NCBI GenBank assembly: GCA_017406565.1
Contig: JAFQYG010000007.1
Location: 1 to 59,551, forward strand
From: Candidatus Saccharimonadota bacterium
GTDB lineage: Bacteria; Patescibacteriota; Saccharimonadia; Saccharimonadales; Saccharimonadaceae
DNA: 59,551 nt
Direction of reading: 5' to 3'
In this document: piece after piece, positions 17,767 to 25,813 of the stretch
Numbering within the stretch: position 1 is the stretch's first letter
Layout: each line of letters opens with the position of its first letter
Program-made: the position numbers and the translations under genes
Notes under the pieces: model-generated
The model's input: only the letters and a program-made list of their open reading frames with translations
Told to the model about the DNA's origin: nothing
The model's database searches: none

Positions 17767-17928
17767 TTATTTACCTCTGTATAAGTTCGCTCTTCGATCG
17801 CGTCATGTAATTATTGATATTTTTTCATACGGATTTTTTCGCTACACCCACCGCCCTCGCTCAAAAATCCTAAAAAATATCAATAATTATTTGGCTCGCT
17901 CTATGCTCACTTATACAGAGGTGAATAA
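17767..17928. repeat. 162-bp long inverted repeat between the wHTH-recJ operon and priA
   Basis: Three nested arm pairs: 17767-17785 with 17910-17928 (19 bp, one mismatch, core ACCTCTGTATAAG), 17808-17825 with 17872-17889 (18 bp, perfect, TAATTATTGATATTTTTT) and GGATTTTT (17831-17838) with AAAAATCC (17863-17870). The apex is GC-rich (CACCCACCGCCCTCGCTC). The whole folds into one long interrupted hairpin, with its right edge eight bases before the priA -10 box. Could be a MITE, a structured RNA or a regulatory cruciform. Same architecture as 5027-5257, different sequence. Confidence 0.65.
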
Positions 17929-17936
17929 CATCGTGA

Positions 17937-17948
17937 TATAATAGTTAT
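17937..17948 (+). promoter_or_regulatory. priA -10 box (leaderless start)
   Basis: TG-A-TATAAT at 17937-17942, exactly six bases before the ATG at 17949. No Shine-Dalgarno sequence. Confidence 0.6.
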
Positions 17949-19883
17949 ATGTTTTATGAGGTAATACCGGAGGGGAAAACAGAGGAGCTGACTTATAGTT
18001 TTGATGGTTCCCTACTTCCTGGTCAAATCGTGACGGTGCCGATAGGTAAACGTGTAGTGCCTGGTGTGATTCTTAAAAAAGTTGCGCAACCTGAATTTAA
18101 AACAAAAACAATTTTGAAAGTTTTGTATTCAAAGCCATTACCGCAACATTTGATGGAAGTTGTGCGATTTGTGCATGATTATTACTTGGTACCATCTGGA
18201 CAGACATTATCATTGATATTGCCGCGTGGAATAGAGAAAAAGCGACGAAAAACCGAACAAATGTTCGGAAAAATTAACAAGGATAAAATGGTTACGAAAT
18301 CGCCATTGATTCGCCTTAATACTGCCCAAAAAAATGCCCTAGAAGGCCTCCAAAAGGCTCCAGAAGCCACGAAACTGCTGTATGGCGTTACTGGTAGTGG
18401 TAAAACAAATATATACCTCAAAATGGCTGAAAATGCGTTAAAACGGCATTTATCGACCATAGTTTTAGTGCCTGAGATTGCTTTGACGAGTCAACTGGTC
18501 CAAGTTTTTGAGGAAGTGTTTGGGGAAAGAGTAGTTTTGATTCATTCTGGTCAAACTGAAATAGAAAGGCATTTAATCTTTGAGCGGGTGTTGGCAACGG
18601 AAGAGCCATTGATAATACTCGGGCCCAGATCAGCTTTATTTGCTCCTGTTTCTAATTTAGGGTTAATAATTATTGACGAAGAGCATGAGGGAACTTATTA
18701 TCAAGAAAATGCGCCAAAATATTCAGCAATCAGAGTGGCGAGTTTGATGGCAAAAACCACAGGCGCTTCCCTGATACTAGGATCAGCTACACCGACAGTG
18801 GAAGATTATTATTTGGCATCACGTCAAGGGGCAGTAATAGCTTTAACAAAGAAGGCGAAAACTGCGGCTGTGCAACCAGAAGTGAAGATAATCGATTTTA
18901 AAAAGAGGGAGAATTTCGGAAAAAATAAGTATTTTTCCAATTCCCTACTTTCTGCAATTTCAAACAATCTGGAAAAGGGGCGACAAACATTGATTTTTCA
19001 TAATCGACGGGGGTCAGCGCCACTAACAATCTGTGAAAGTTGCGGAGAAGAACTATTGTGTCCGAATTGTTATCTACCCCTGACGTTACATGCAGATAAC
19101 TATGTTTTACATTGCCATACGTGTGGTTTTTCCGAACCGGTGCCCTCTTCGTGCCCAAAGTGTGGAGCTCCTGGACTAATTCATAAAGGTTTTGGGACAA
19201 AATTGCTTGAATCTGAGTTAAAAAAGCTATTCCCCAGAGCCAAGGTACGACGTTTTGATGGCGATAACAAAAAAGGCGAGGGTCTAGAGGCGGTCTATTC
19301 TGAAGTGAGAGATGGCGAAATTGACATACTGGTTGGTACGCAGACACTAGCAAAGGGGCTAGATTTGCCAAAATTATCTACTGTGGGGATAGTACAGGCG
19401 GATGCGGGGTTGTCACTCCCTGATTATATGGCGGAAGAAAGGACTTTTCAGCTGCTAACACAGGTGATTGGTCGGGTAGGGCGAGGGCATTTGGAGGAGG
19501 CTGAGGTATTTATCCAGACATTCCGGCCAGAACACCCGGTATTAAAATTTGCGGCTAATGAAGACTATCTGGGGTTTTATAATTATATGATTGATCGAAG
19601 GAGAAAAGCAAAGTTCCCTCCTTTTAGATTTGTTGCAAAACTCACTATTACTATGAAAACGGAAGCAATAGTACTACGAAAAGTGAGAGAACTAGTTACT
19701 GTGCTCTCTCGAGATTCTGGGTTGATGGTATCGCCACCGCAGCCAGCTTTTCATGAGAGGACTAGTAGAGGATACACTTGGCAAATAGTTATCCGAGCTA
19801 AATCGCGAAAAACATTGCTTGAGGTATGTTCAAATATAGATAAAAATTTCCGCGTTTCCCTCGATCCGCCTGGGCTGTTGTAA
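17949..19883 (+). CDS. priA: PriA, primosomal replication-restart helicase
   Basis: 644 residues, slightly shorter than E. coli PriA (732). N-terminal 3'-DNA-binding domain (residues 1-100, TVPIGKRVVPGVI). Walker A GVTGSGKT at 146-153; helicase DEEH at 243-246; GSATPTVEDY. Zinc-binding insert with eight Cys from about residue 362 (CESCGEELLCPNC ... CHTCGF ... CPKCGAPG), then FGTKLLESEL, GTQTLAKGLD and QVIGRVGRG (motif VI). It reloads the replisome at stalled forks. The codons near 18250 contain CCGAACAAATGTTCGG, which resembles a LexA box but lies within the coding sequence. Confidence 0.95.
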   Translation: MFYEVIPEGKTEELTYSFDGSLLPGQIVTVPIGKRVVPGVILKKVAQPEFKTKTILKVLYSKPLPQHLMEVVRFVHDYYLVPSGQTLSLILPRGIEKKRRKTEQMFGKINKDKMVTKSPLIRLNTAQKNALEGLQKAPEATKLLYGVTGSGKTNIYLKMAENALKRHLSTIVLVPEIALTSQLVQVFEEVFGERVVLIHSGQTEIERHLIFERVLATEEPLIILGPRSALFAPVSNLGLIIIDEEHEGTYYQENAPKYSAIRVASLMAKTTGASLILGSATPTVEDYYLASRQGAVIALTKKAKTAAVQPEVKIIDFKKRENFGKNKYFSNSLLSAISNNLEKGRQTLIFHNRRGSAPLTICESCGEELLCPNCYLPLTLHADNYVLHCHTCGFSEPVPSSCPKCGAPGLIHKGFGTKLLESELKKLFPRAKVRRFDGDNKKGEGLEAVYSEVRDGEIDILVGTQTLAKGLDLPKLSTVGIVQADAGLSLPDYMAEERTFQLLTQVIGRVGRGHLEEAEVFIQTFRPEHPVLKFAANEDYLGFYNYMIDRRRKAKFPPFRFVAKLTITMKTEAIVLRKVRELVTVLSRDSGLMVSPPQPAFHERTSRGYTWQIVIRAKSRKTLLEVCSNIDKNFRVSLDPPGLL

Positions 19884-19884
19884 G

Positions 19885-20679
19885 TTAAGTTAATTTGAGA
19901 CTATCTACGATATCTGTGATTAGCTTCATATCTTCAATAACTTTGGCTTTTTCTTTTGCTTCATCAACAGGAAGAGCAGAATCTGGAGGTTCAAAGGAAT
20001 TATTGTGATCGTTAAGTCCAACGAACATTTTGTTGCCCATAAAATAAAGAGCGACTTTGTAGCAATATCTGTCAGCAAAGCGTTCGACAGCTTCGATAAA
20101 AGCAGGATCTAAGATGTAAAAGGCCTCAAAACCATCTTCGGCATAGGCATAAAATAACCTATTAAAACGTACTGATTCTGTTTCAATAGGGCTAAGTCCA
20201 GCTTCGATAATGGGCTTCTTAAAGAACTGATCTGCGATAGTCGGCAGGATGGCTACTCGGCGAAGGACTTTCTTATGAAATGTAAAGATTAAAAAACGAC
20301 CTTTAAACATAGTATCGGAACGAGTGTTTACTGCGACTGGATCAAATTCGTCGGCATAATCTTCGTATCGTTTTTTTAGAATTTCAACATCGGATTGAGT
20401 AAAGCTGATGCTTTTATATTTTGCGCTGACGAGATCATTAGCATAATAATCGTCGCCGACGTCAATTAATCCAGTACGTCTTAGAGTTTGGATATCAATG
20501 CCTTGATTATGGTCATATTCGATATTATTAAATATGGCCTGAAGTTGATATTGAACAAAATAGGCTTTGTAAGCTTTTTTATATTGCAAGTACATTTTTG
20601 ATCTCAAATGAGGATCTTTGATGTCTATGATCTTGTCGTTGTAAAATTGGCGACTTTCTTCTACATCTTTGAATTCCAT
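19885..20679 (-). CDS. DUF3137 domain protein
   Basis: 264 residues. The C-terminal half fits DUF3137: DTMFKGRFLIFTFHKK, VRFNRLFYAYAEDGFEAFYILDPAFIEAVERF, then VALYFMGNKMFVGLNDHNNSFEPP. Many DUF3137 proteins have N-terminal membrane helices and sit with LemA; here no clear membrane helix is seen and the N-terminal 90 residues are helical and charged. Function unknown. Convergent with priA, ending one base after its stop. Confidence 0.65.
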   Translation of the reverse strand: MEFKDVEESRQFYNDKIIDIKDPHLRSKMYLQYKKAYKAYFVQYQLQAIFNNIEYDHNQGIDIQTLRRTGLIDVGDDYYANDLVSAKYKSISFTQSDVEILKKRYEDYADEFDPVAVNTRSDTMFKGRFLIFTFHKKVLRRVAILPTIADQFFKKPIIEAGLSPIETESVRFNRLFYAYAEDGFEAFYILDPAFIEAVERFADRYCYKVALYFMGNKMFVGLNDHNNSFEPPDSALPVDEAKEKAKVIEDMKLITDIVDSLKLT

Positions 20680-20713
20680 ATTGTTATTTTATCATATTAA
20701 CGATGAATCAAGC

Positions 20714-20744
20714 ATTTTACAGAGGTAAAATATTGTGGTATAAT
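20714..20744 (+). promoter_or_regulatory. def-fmt promoter with an overlapping inverted repeat
   Basis: TTTACA at 20716-20721, 17-base spacer, TATAAT at 20739-20744, then six bases to the ATG at 20751 (leaderless). ATTTTAC-AGAG-GTAAAAT (20714-20731) is a perfect inverted repeat with a four-base centre that overlaps the -35 box, as an operator would. Confidence 0.65.
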
Positions 20745-20750
20745 AGATTT

Positions 20751-21323
20751 ATGAAAATCATTACGACGCCAGATGGACGCCTGAGGGAGAAATCGGAAAA
20801 AGTTCGAAAAATCGACGATGAAATTCGTGGAATTATTGCTGATATGCGCAAATTATCACTGGATTGGGAATCTAAACATCCCTATGAGCTATCAGCAGCG
20901 ATGGCAGCGCCTCAGATGGGGGTTTTGAAACGCATTATTATTATTCGTGATGATATGGAAGACAAGAAAAACGCTTCTTTTACAGCGCTGATTAACCCAG
21001 AGGTGATTAAGGCTGAGGGCAAAATCGAAAAAGATTATGAAGGATGCTTATCAGTTCCCTCAATATATGGGATGGTGCCACGTGCGACAAAAGTACGAGT
21101 AAAGGCTAAGTTGGAAGATGGAACAGAGGTACGAATTAAGGCAACGGATGAAATGGCGCGTACGCTTCTGCATGAAATTGACCATCTGAATGGAATACTA
21201 TTTATAGATCATATTAAAGGGGTAAAAGATGCATTTTATGAAATGAATGATAAGGGTGATCTGATCCCTGTCGATTATGATTCTAAGATTGCTAATAACA
21301 AAAAACTCTGGGGTGAGGATTAG
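20751..21323 (+). CDS. def: Peptide deformylase
   Basis: 190 residues from the ATG at 20751; the longer frame from 20703 overlaps the promoter. It removes the formyl group from nascent N-termini. Metal-site motifs: EGCLSVP with C99, and H141-E142-I-D-H145. The first motif G-x-G-x-A-A-P-Q is represented by AAMAAPQMGV, with Ala in place of the first Gly. The insertion PYELSA before it is common in CPR and plant-type enzymes. Paired with fmt six bases downstream. Confidence 0.93.
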   Translation: MKIITTPDGRLREKSEKVRKIDDEIRGIIADMRKLSLDWESKHPYELSAAMAAPQMGVLKRIIIIRDDMEDKKNASFTALINPEVIKAEGKIEKDYEGCLSVPSIYGMVPRATKVRVKAKLEDGTEVRIKATDEMARTLLHEIDHLNGILFIDHIKGVKDAFYEMNDKGDLIPVDYDSKIANNKKLWGED

Positions 21324-21328
21324 CTTAG

Positions 21329-22108
21329 ATGGCAGAAAAAGTAATTTTTCTTGGGAACGGACCTCTGGCAGATTATGCATTAGGGGTGATTGAACAGTCT
21401 TGTAAAGTAGTTTTTCATGCACGAACCAAAGAAGATTTAGTAAAGGTTTGTGAGATTAAGCGTGAAAATCCAGAGGCGCACGGAATACTAGCATCGTTTG
21501 GGGTGCTAATTAAATCTGATGTGCTAGAATTATTTGAGCCAGAAGGGATTTTAAACATTCATCCTTCCCTTTTACCACTTTACAGGGGTGCTTCACCTAT
21601 CGAGAGCGCTATACTAGCTGGTGATACTGATTTTTCGGTATCTGTAATGAAGCTAGTAAAAAAGATGGATGCTGGACCGATTTATTATCAAGAAACTTTG
21701 AAAGGGCTACCACTTTGTAAAAATGATATTTACAAAGAATTAGCTGAAACAGGGGCAAAATGGGTAGTTTCGCATCTGGATAATTTGTCAAAACCAATTT
21801 TACAAGATGACACTAAGGCAACATTTTGTGGGAAGTTAGAAAAATCTATGGGAGTTCTAACTCCAGAAACTGATACGGCAAAGCAAATATTTCGCAAAAT
21901 CGTGGCTTTTCAAGGGTTTCCAAAAGCAAAATATACGTTCTACGGCATAAATTGCATCATTTTAGAGGCGCATGTATTAAAGTCGGGTGAAAAGGCGGCT
22001 CTTTTAATTCCCTGTGCTGACGGAGCTGTAGTAGCGGTTGATAGACTACAGCCAGAGGGGCGCAAGGCGATGGATGCGAAAGCATTTTTGAATGGATATA
22101 AGAAATAA
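21329..22108 (+). CDS. fmt: Methionyl-tRNA formyltransferase (short form)
   Basis: 259 residues against the usual about 310. The catalytic domain is complete: GILASFGVLIKSDVL, the signature NIHPSLLPLYRGASPI with Asn and His of the active site, and VSVMKLVKKMDAGPI with the catalytic Asp. The C-terminal tRNA-binding domain is present but shortened. It formylates initiator Met-tRNA, and Def removes the formyl group later, so the two-gene operon is a functional unit. The start follows the def stop by five bases. Confidence 0.93.
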   Translation: MAEKVIFLGNGPLADYALGVIEQSCKVVFHARTKEDLVKVCEIKRENPEAHGILASFGVLIKSDVLELFEPEGILNIHPSLLPLYRGASPIESAILAGDTDFSVSVMKLVKKMDAGPIYYQETLKGLPLCKNDIYKELAETGAKWVVSHLDNLSKPILQDDTKATFCGKLEKSMGVLTPETDTAKQIFRKIVAFQGFPKAKYTFYGINCIILEAHVLKSGEKAALLIPCADGAVVAVDRLQPEGRKAMDAKAFLNGYKK

Positions 22109-22113
22109 TACGA

Positions 22114-23142
22114 TTACAGACTTGTTTTCTTGAGGCGGATAACCATGTCGACTTTGCGATTGGCGTAATACGAATATTCTTTTTTGTATTTGCCACCTTG
22201 AGAACCCCAAGAGTTAAAAATTGGGTTACCTTTTTTATTAAAGCCCATAAATACCATAATATGATTGCCATTATTGGGGTTCCAGCCCACGATATCACCG
22301 ACTTTTAGTGTATTCTTGAGTTGTTTAACTGATTTGTGAGGGTAAAAAACATCGAAAGTATTTTTATGCTTTTTGATGTGATCTTTAGCGGTTCCAGTAA
22401 GTTTGCCACTTTGACCAACCCAAACATATGTGTTTTTAGGAATAACACCAAGACGTTGCAACGAGGTTGACACATAAGTGATGCAGGTACCGGCGGTTTT
22501 AGACCTGCTAAAATCTGATTTATAATTAGCTCCGTATTTGGCATTTTTCATATAATCAAGTTGTTTTTTCATTGCATCGAACCACTTGCTAAGGTCTGTT
22601 TCTTTTGTTTTTTCAGTTTTCTTAGTTTTACTTGAAGACGAGGTGGAAGATTTTGTTTCTGTTTTTTTAGCCTCTTCATCAGCCTTGATTTGAGCTAATT
22701 CTTCATCAGAGATTGTACTGCAACTAGTATTATTCAAAAGACCACCTGGAAGTAAGAATTGAACTCCTGCGTAAAGTACCGCATATGCAATTAGACCAAT
22801 GACAATTTCAAGCATTCTGTTTTTAGCTTTCTTTGTTTGTTCTGTACTGTCTTTTGCAGTAAGATATTGAATACCCACAATAGTAACGCCGATAATAGCG
22901 AGAAGCCCTATACCAATAGAGAGAATATCAATGACGAGATTCAGAATAGTGTAAACTCCACATCCATTGTCGTCATCTTTGATATTACCAAAAAAATTCG
23001 TCTCTACTATATTTGAAGAGTCAGCAAAAACGTTTTGTTGGAATAATAATGGCAAGATTATTGCAAATGCAAAAACTATGATTGCAAAAACCTTAATGAT
23101 TTTACACTGACAGGATGCTTGGAGCTTAGTATTGTTGTGCAT
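22114..23142 (-). CDS. Secreted two-helix (VirB2-like) protein fused to a cysteine amidase-like domain
   Basis: 342 residues. Signal peptide at about 14-41 (VFAIIVFAFAIILPLL ... VFADSS). Two membrane helices (about 65-90 and 108-130) with a charged turn TAKDSTEQTKKAKNRM match the TrbC/VirB2 pilin-like layout seen in Saccharibacteria. After a Thr/Ser/Lys linker, residues about 190-340 form an NlpC/P60- or CHAP-like fold, with Cys in AGTCITYVSTSLQ and His in NGNHIMVFMG as the likely catalytic pair. A membrane-tethered wall peptidase is inferred. Last gene of a minus-strand group with a small membrane protein and DUF5663; convergent with fmt. Confidence 0.65.
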   Translation of the reverse strand: MHNNTKLQASCQCKIIKVFAIIVFAFAIILPLLFQQNVFADSSNIVETNFFGNIKDDDNGCGVYTILNLVIDILSIGIGLLAIIGVTIVGIQYLTAKDSTEQTKKAKNRMLEIVIGLIAYAVLYAGVQFLLPGGLLNNTSCSTISDEELAQIKADEEAKKTETKSSTSSSSKTKKTEKTKETDLSKWFDAMKKQLDYMKNAKYGANYKSDFSRSKTAGTCITYVSTSLQRLGVIPKNTYVWVGQSGKLTGTAKDHIKKHKNTFDVFYPHKSVKQLKNTLKVGDIVGWNPNNGNHIMVFMGFNKKGNPIFNSWGSQGGKYKKEYSYYANRKVDMVIRLKKTSL

Positions 23143-23191
23143 TATATCTTTATTATAACTTAAAATGATGTTTTATATAAATAGGGGTCTT

Positions 23192-23542
23192 TTACTGAAC
23201 TCCGTGAGTGATGAAAAAGATGATAACCCTAATAAGATATATAATGAACGCTGCTGCAATACTTTTAGCAATACTTTTGATTCTTTTTTCCTTTGGTGTT
23301 TTTACAATCGTAAATTGAGAAAAACTAAATACCATTAGAAGTGCACCAATAAACGACATAAAACCTGGTAATTCATCACAGAAATTTCCGCCCATGCATT
23401 CACCATCAAAAACCATCATGAGAAGGCTCATTGGCAAGGCAATTACAAATATGATTATTTGGAACACTAATAAAATATCTTCGGCTATACTTTTTTTATT
23501 CTCTTTTGGCATTTCTTGTAGTAATTGAGGCATTTTAAGCAT
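23192..23542 (-). CDS. Small three-helix membrane protein
   Basis: 116 residues with hydrophobic segments at about 25-45, 57-77 and 92-112. Two Cys lie in the first outer loop (GECMGGNFCDE), which could form a disulfide. Overlaps the DUF5663 gene upstream by eight bases and precedes the VirB2-like/amidase gene by 49 bases, so it may belong to the same surface assembly. No family recognised. A second ATG three codons in is an alternative start. Confidence 0.55.
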   Translation of the reverse strand: MLKMPQLLQEMPKENKKSIAEDILLVFQIIIFVIALPMSLLMMVFDGECMGGNFCDELPGFMSFIGALLMVFSFSQFTIVKTPKEKRIKSIAKSIAAAFIIYLIRVIIFFITHGVQ

Positions 23543-23834
23543 CTACTCCGACGAGACGAGCGCGATTAGCGCGGATTTCGTTTTTCATTTCTTCGATAGT
23601 GCGGTTAACGATCTCACGATAATCTGGGCGATTTTTTTCGAGCCATTTGGCGGCTTCTCTGGGGTCGGTAATCATATCAAATTCATTAAGCTGTGTTTCG
23701 GTGAGCCCTTTAGAAATACGTTCGCCAATGCGAATTTCAAGCTCTTCTTGAATATAAGCTAAGAATTTCTGTTTTTGGTCTTCTGGCATTGCCGAAAGGC
23801 CCATCTCTTGTAAAAATCTTTCGTCAAATTGCAT
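23535..23834 (-). CDS. DUF5663 family protein
   Basis: 99 residues, helical and acidic. The pattern FLQEMGLSAMPEDQKQKFL, ELEIRIGERISKGLTE, LNEFDMI, then WLEKNRPDYREIV matches DUF5663, a family abundant in CPR genomes with no known function. A second member is at 42016-42315, also directly before a membrane-protein gene. The pairing suggests it accompanies envelope or secretion proteins. AAGGAGAA precedes the ATG. Confidence 0.7.
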   Translation of the reverse strand: MQFDERFLQEMGLSAMPEDQKQKFLAYIQEELEIRIGERISKGLTETQLNEFDMITDPREAAKWLEKNRPDYREIVNRTIEEMKNEIRANRARLVGVDA

Positions 23835-23876
23835 TGATAATTCTCCTTGTGATTATTATAGCACGCAACAAATAGA

Positions 23877-25643
23877 CTACAAAGTGCGTTTTTTGGATTC
23901 GCGGGTAAAGAAGACTAAACGATCATTAATTTGAAGGTCGATTTTGGATTTGGTCTTGAGTGCTAGGCCGCCAGTCTCACCGGCAATGAGTTCTTTGGCG
24001 TCAATCTTCTCTTTTTGGACGGAGGTGACCTCAGCTTCACCTAGAAATCTCTTATTGCGGATAATACGAACAAGGTAGCCTGGCTTAACGTTCCCAGTCA
24101 ATACTTCGCCACCAGCGATAATGCTGGTTTTTTCGGTGCGGAAGACACCGAGAACTTTGAGTTCGCCTTGGTCTTCTTCGACAATTTCGGCATCAAGTAG
24201 ATTTTCCATTTCATGTTTAGCGTCATCGAGTAATTCGTAAATAACTTTATAGGTACGAATCGGAACATTGTCACGCGCTGCCATTTTACTAATATTGATT
24301 GGAACGGAGACATTAAAACCATAAATGACGGTATTATCACCGGCAGCCATATAGACATCATTTTCGTTGATATCACCTACGCCAGTAGAAACAATATTGA
24401 GAGTAATTTCGCCTTTAGTATCGATTAGTTTTAGTGAATCTACCACAGAAGTGACTGAACCAAGTACGTCGCCTTTGATAATGACATTGAAGGTCTTAGT
24501 GTTATCAGCGACGTTCATCATGCGAAGAAGATCTGAACTGGTAACATTAGTATCGGCAGATTCAGAGGCGGCCGCTTGAGCATTGAGAAGCGACATTTTA
24601 CGAGCAGTTTTTTCATCTTTGACCTCAGTGAATCGGTCACCGAAGCTAGGTAATTCTTTGAAACCAGTAATGGTAACTGGGGTGGATGGAGTAGCTTTGC
24701 CTTTAGGTTTGCCTTTAAAATCCAACATAGTTCTGATTTTGCCATAGGTTGGGCCCGCTACGATGAATTCACCAGTTTTTAATTCTCCGCCGGTAACGAG
24801 TAAGTTAACTACGGAACCCTTACCGACCTCCATGTGGGATTCGATAACCAAACCTTCCGCTGGAATATCAACATCGGCTTTGAGCTCTTCAATGTCGGCA
24901 GTCAGAATAATCATATCAAGAAGCTTATCAAGATTTTGGTTGAACTTAGCGGAAATTGGTACCATTACAGTATCGCCGCCCCATTCTTCTGGCTGCAGAC
25001 CATGTTGAGAGAGATCTGCCATAGTACGATTAATATCAGCGCCGTCGCGGTCTATTTTGTTGATGGCAACGATAATTTTAGCATTGGCAGTTTTGGCGAA
25101 ATTAATCGCTTCGACTGTCTGAGGTTTAACACCGTCATCTGCTGCGACCACAATTACTACAATATCAGTAAGCATAGCGCCGTGTTGACGAATTGCCGCA
25201 AAAGCTTCGTGCCCTGGGGTATCAAGAAAAGTGATGAGTCTATCGTTGTGTTTTAGCTGATATGCTGAAATATGCTGAGTAATGCCACCAGCTTCGTCTT
25301 CGACGGTTTTCTTATTCAATAGGGTATCAAGAAGAGTAGTTTTGCCATGGTCAACGTGGCCCATAACTGCAACAACTGGAGGGCGAGATACGGCTTTGTC
25401 AGATAATTCCCTGCGGAAATCGGAAGTTTTAGTAGAAGTATTTTTACGTTCCAATTTAACATTTTTGAGACCCAATTCATCGATAATAATACTGGCGGTT
25501 TCGAAATCTAGACGCTGATTAATGGTAGCAACGATACCGTTTTTGAAAAGAGTGCCAATTAATTCGGTCACAGAAAGGCCTAGGGCTTTAGAAAGCTCGT
25601 CTACAGTGATAGATCCAGCAATTTGGATTGTTTTTTCTTCCAT
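23877..25643 (-). CDS. infB: Translation initiation factor IF-2 (short N-terminus)
   Basis: 588 residues. The long N-terminal extension of other IF-2 proteins is missing; a short IF2N module (residues 1-55) leads straight into the GTPase domain: G1 GHVDHGKTTLLD, G3 DTPGHEAF, G4 INKIDRDG. Domains II to IV follow to the C-terminal TNDRLVFF-like end. It places initiator tRNA on the 30S subunit. AGGAAGGAG precedes the ATG at 25643. DUF5663 follows about 40 bases later. nusA and rbfA, common neighbours, are not here. Confidence 0.95.
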   Translation of the reverse strand: MEEKTIQIAGSITVDELSKALGLSVTELIGTLFKNGIVATINQRLDFETASIIIDELGLKNVKLERKNTSTKTSDFRRELSDKAVSRPPVVAVMGHVDHGKTTLLDTLLNKKTVEDEAGGITQHISAYQLKHNDRLITFLDTPGHEAFAAIRQHGAMLTDIVVIVVAADDGVKPQTVEAINFAKTANAKIIVAINKIDRDGADINRTMADLSQHGLQPEEWGGDTVMVPISAKFNQNLDKLLDMIILTADIEELKADVDIPAEGLVIESHMEVGKGSVVNLLVTGGELKTGEFIVAGPTYGKIRTMLDFKGKPKGKATPSTPVTITGFKELPSFGDRFTEVKDEKTARKMSLLNAQAAASESADTNVTSSDLLRMMNVADNTKTFNVIIKGDVLGSVTSVVDSLKLIDTKGEITLNIVSTGVGDINENDVYMAAGDNTVIYGFNVSVPINISKMAARDNVPIRTYKVIYELLDDAKHEMENLLDAEIVEEDQGELKVLGVFRTEKTSIIAGGEVLTGNVKPGYLVRIIRNKRFLGEAEVTSVQKEKIDAKELIAGETGGLALKTKSKIDLQINDRLVFFTRESKKRTL

Positions 25644-25724
25644 CCTTCTCCTTCCTGTAATTAATAAAAATAACGAAAAAAATTAATAACTCACTTAATT
25701 TTATCACATTTTGGGAAAATATGC

Positions 25725-25730
25725 TATAAT
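25725..25730 (+). promoter_or_regulatory. -10 box of tRNA-Asn
   Basis: TATAAT at 25725-25730, nine bases before the tRNA 5' end. The -35 region is weak. Confidence 0.55.
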
Positions 25731-25738
25731 AAGGGTAT

Positions 25739-25813
25739 TCCCCTGTAGCTCAATGGTGGAGCAAGAAGCTGTTAACTTCGAGGTTGCCAGTTCGAGTCTG
25801 GCCGGGGGAGCCA
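25739..25813 (+). tRNA. tRNA-Asn (GTT), CCA encoded
   Basis: 75 nt. Acceptor TCCCCTG pairs with CGGGGGA (one wobble), G discriminator and encoded CCA. Anticodon loop CTGTTAA gives GTT. T-arm GCCAG-TTCGAGT-CTGGC is standard. The 3' half overlaps the end of the serine recombinase gene on the other strand, so this is the integration site of the element to the right and the element supplies the tRNA 3' end. The gene stays intact. Confidence 0.95.

Noticed and set aside
18247-18262. CCGAACAAATGTTCGG resembles a Gram-positive LexA box
   Set aside because: It lies inside the priA coding sequence, about 300 bases from the start, and encodes normal residues; no lexA is in the window. Most likely chance.
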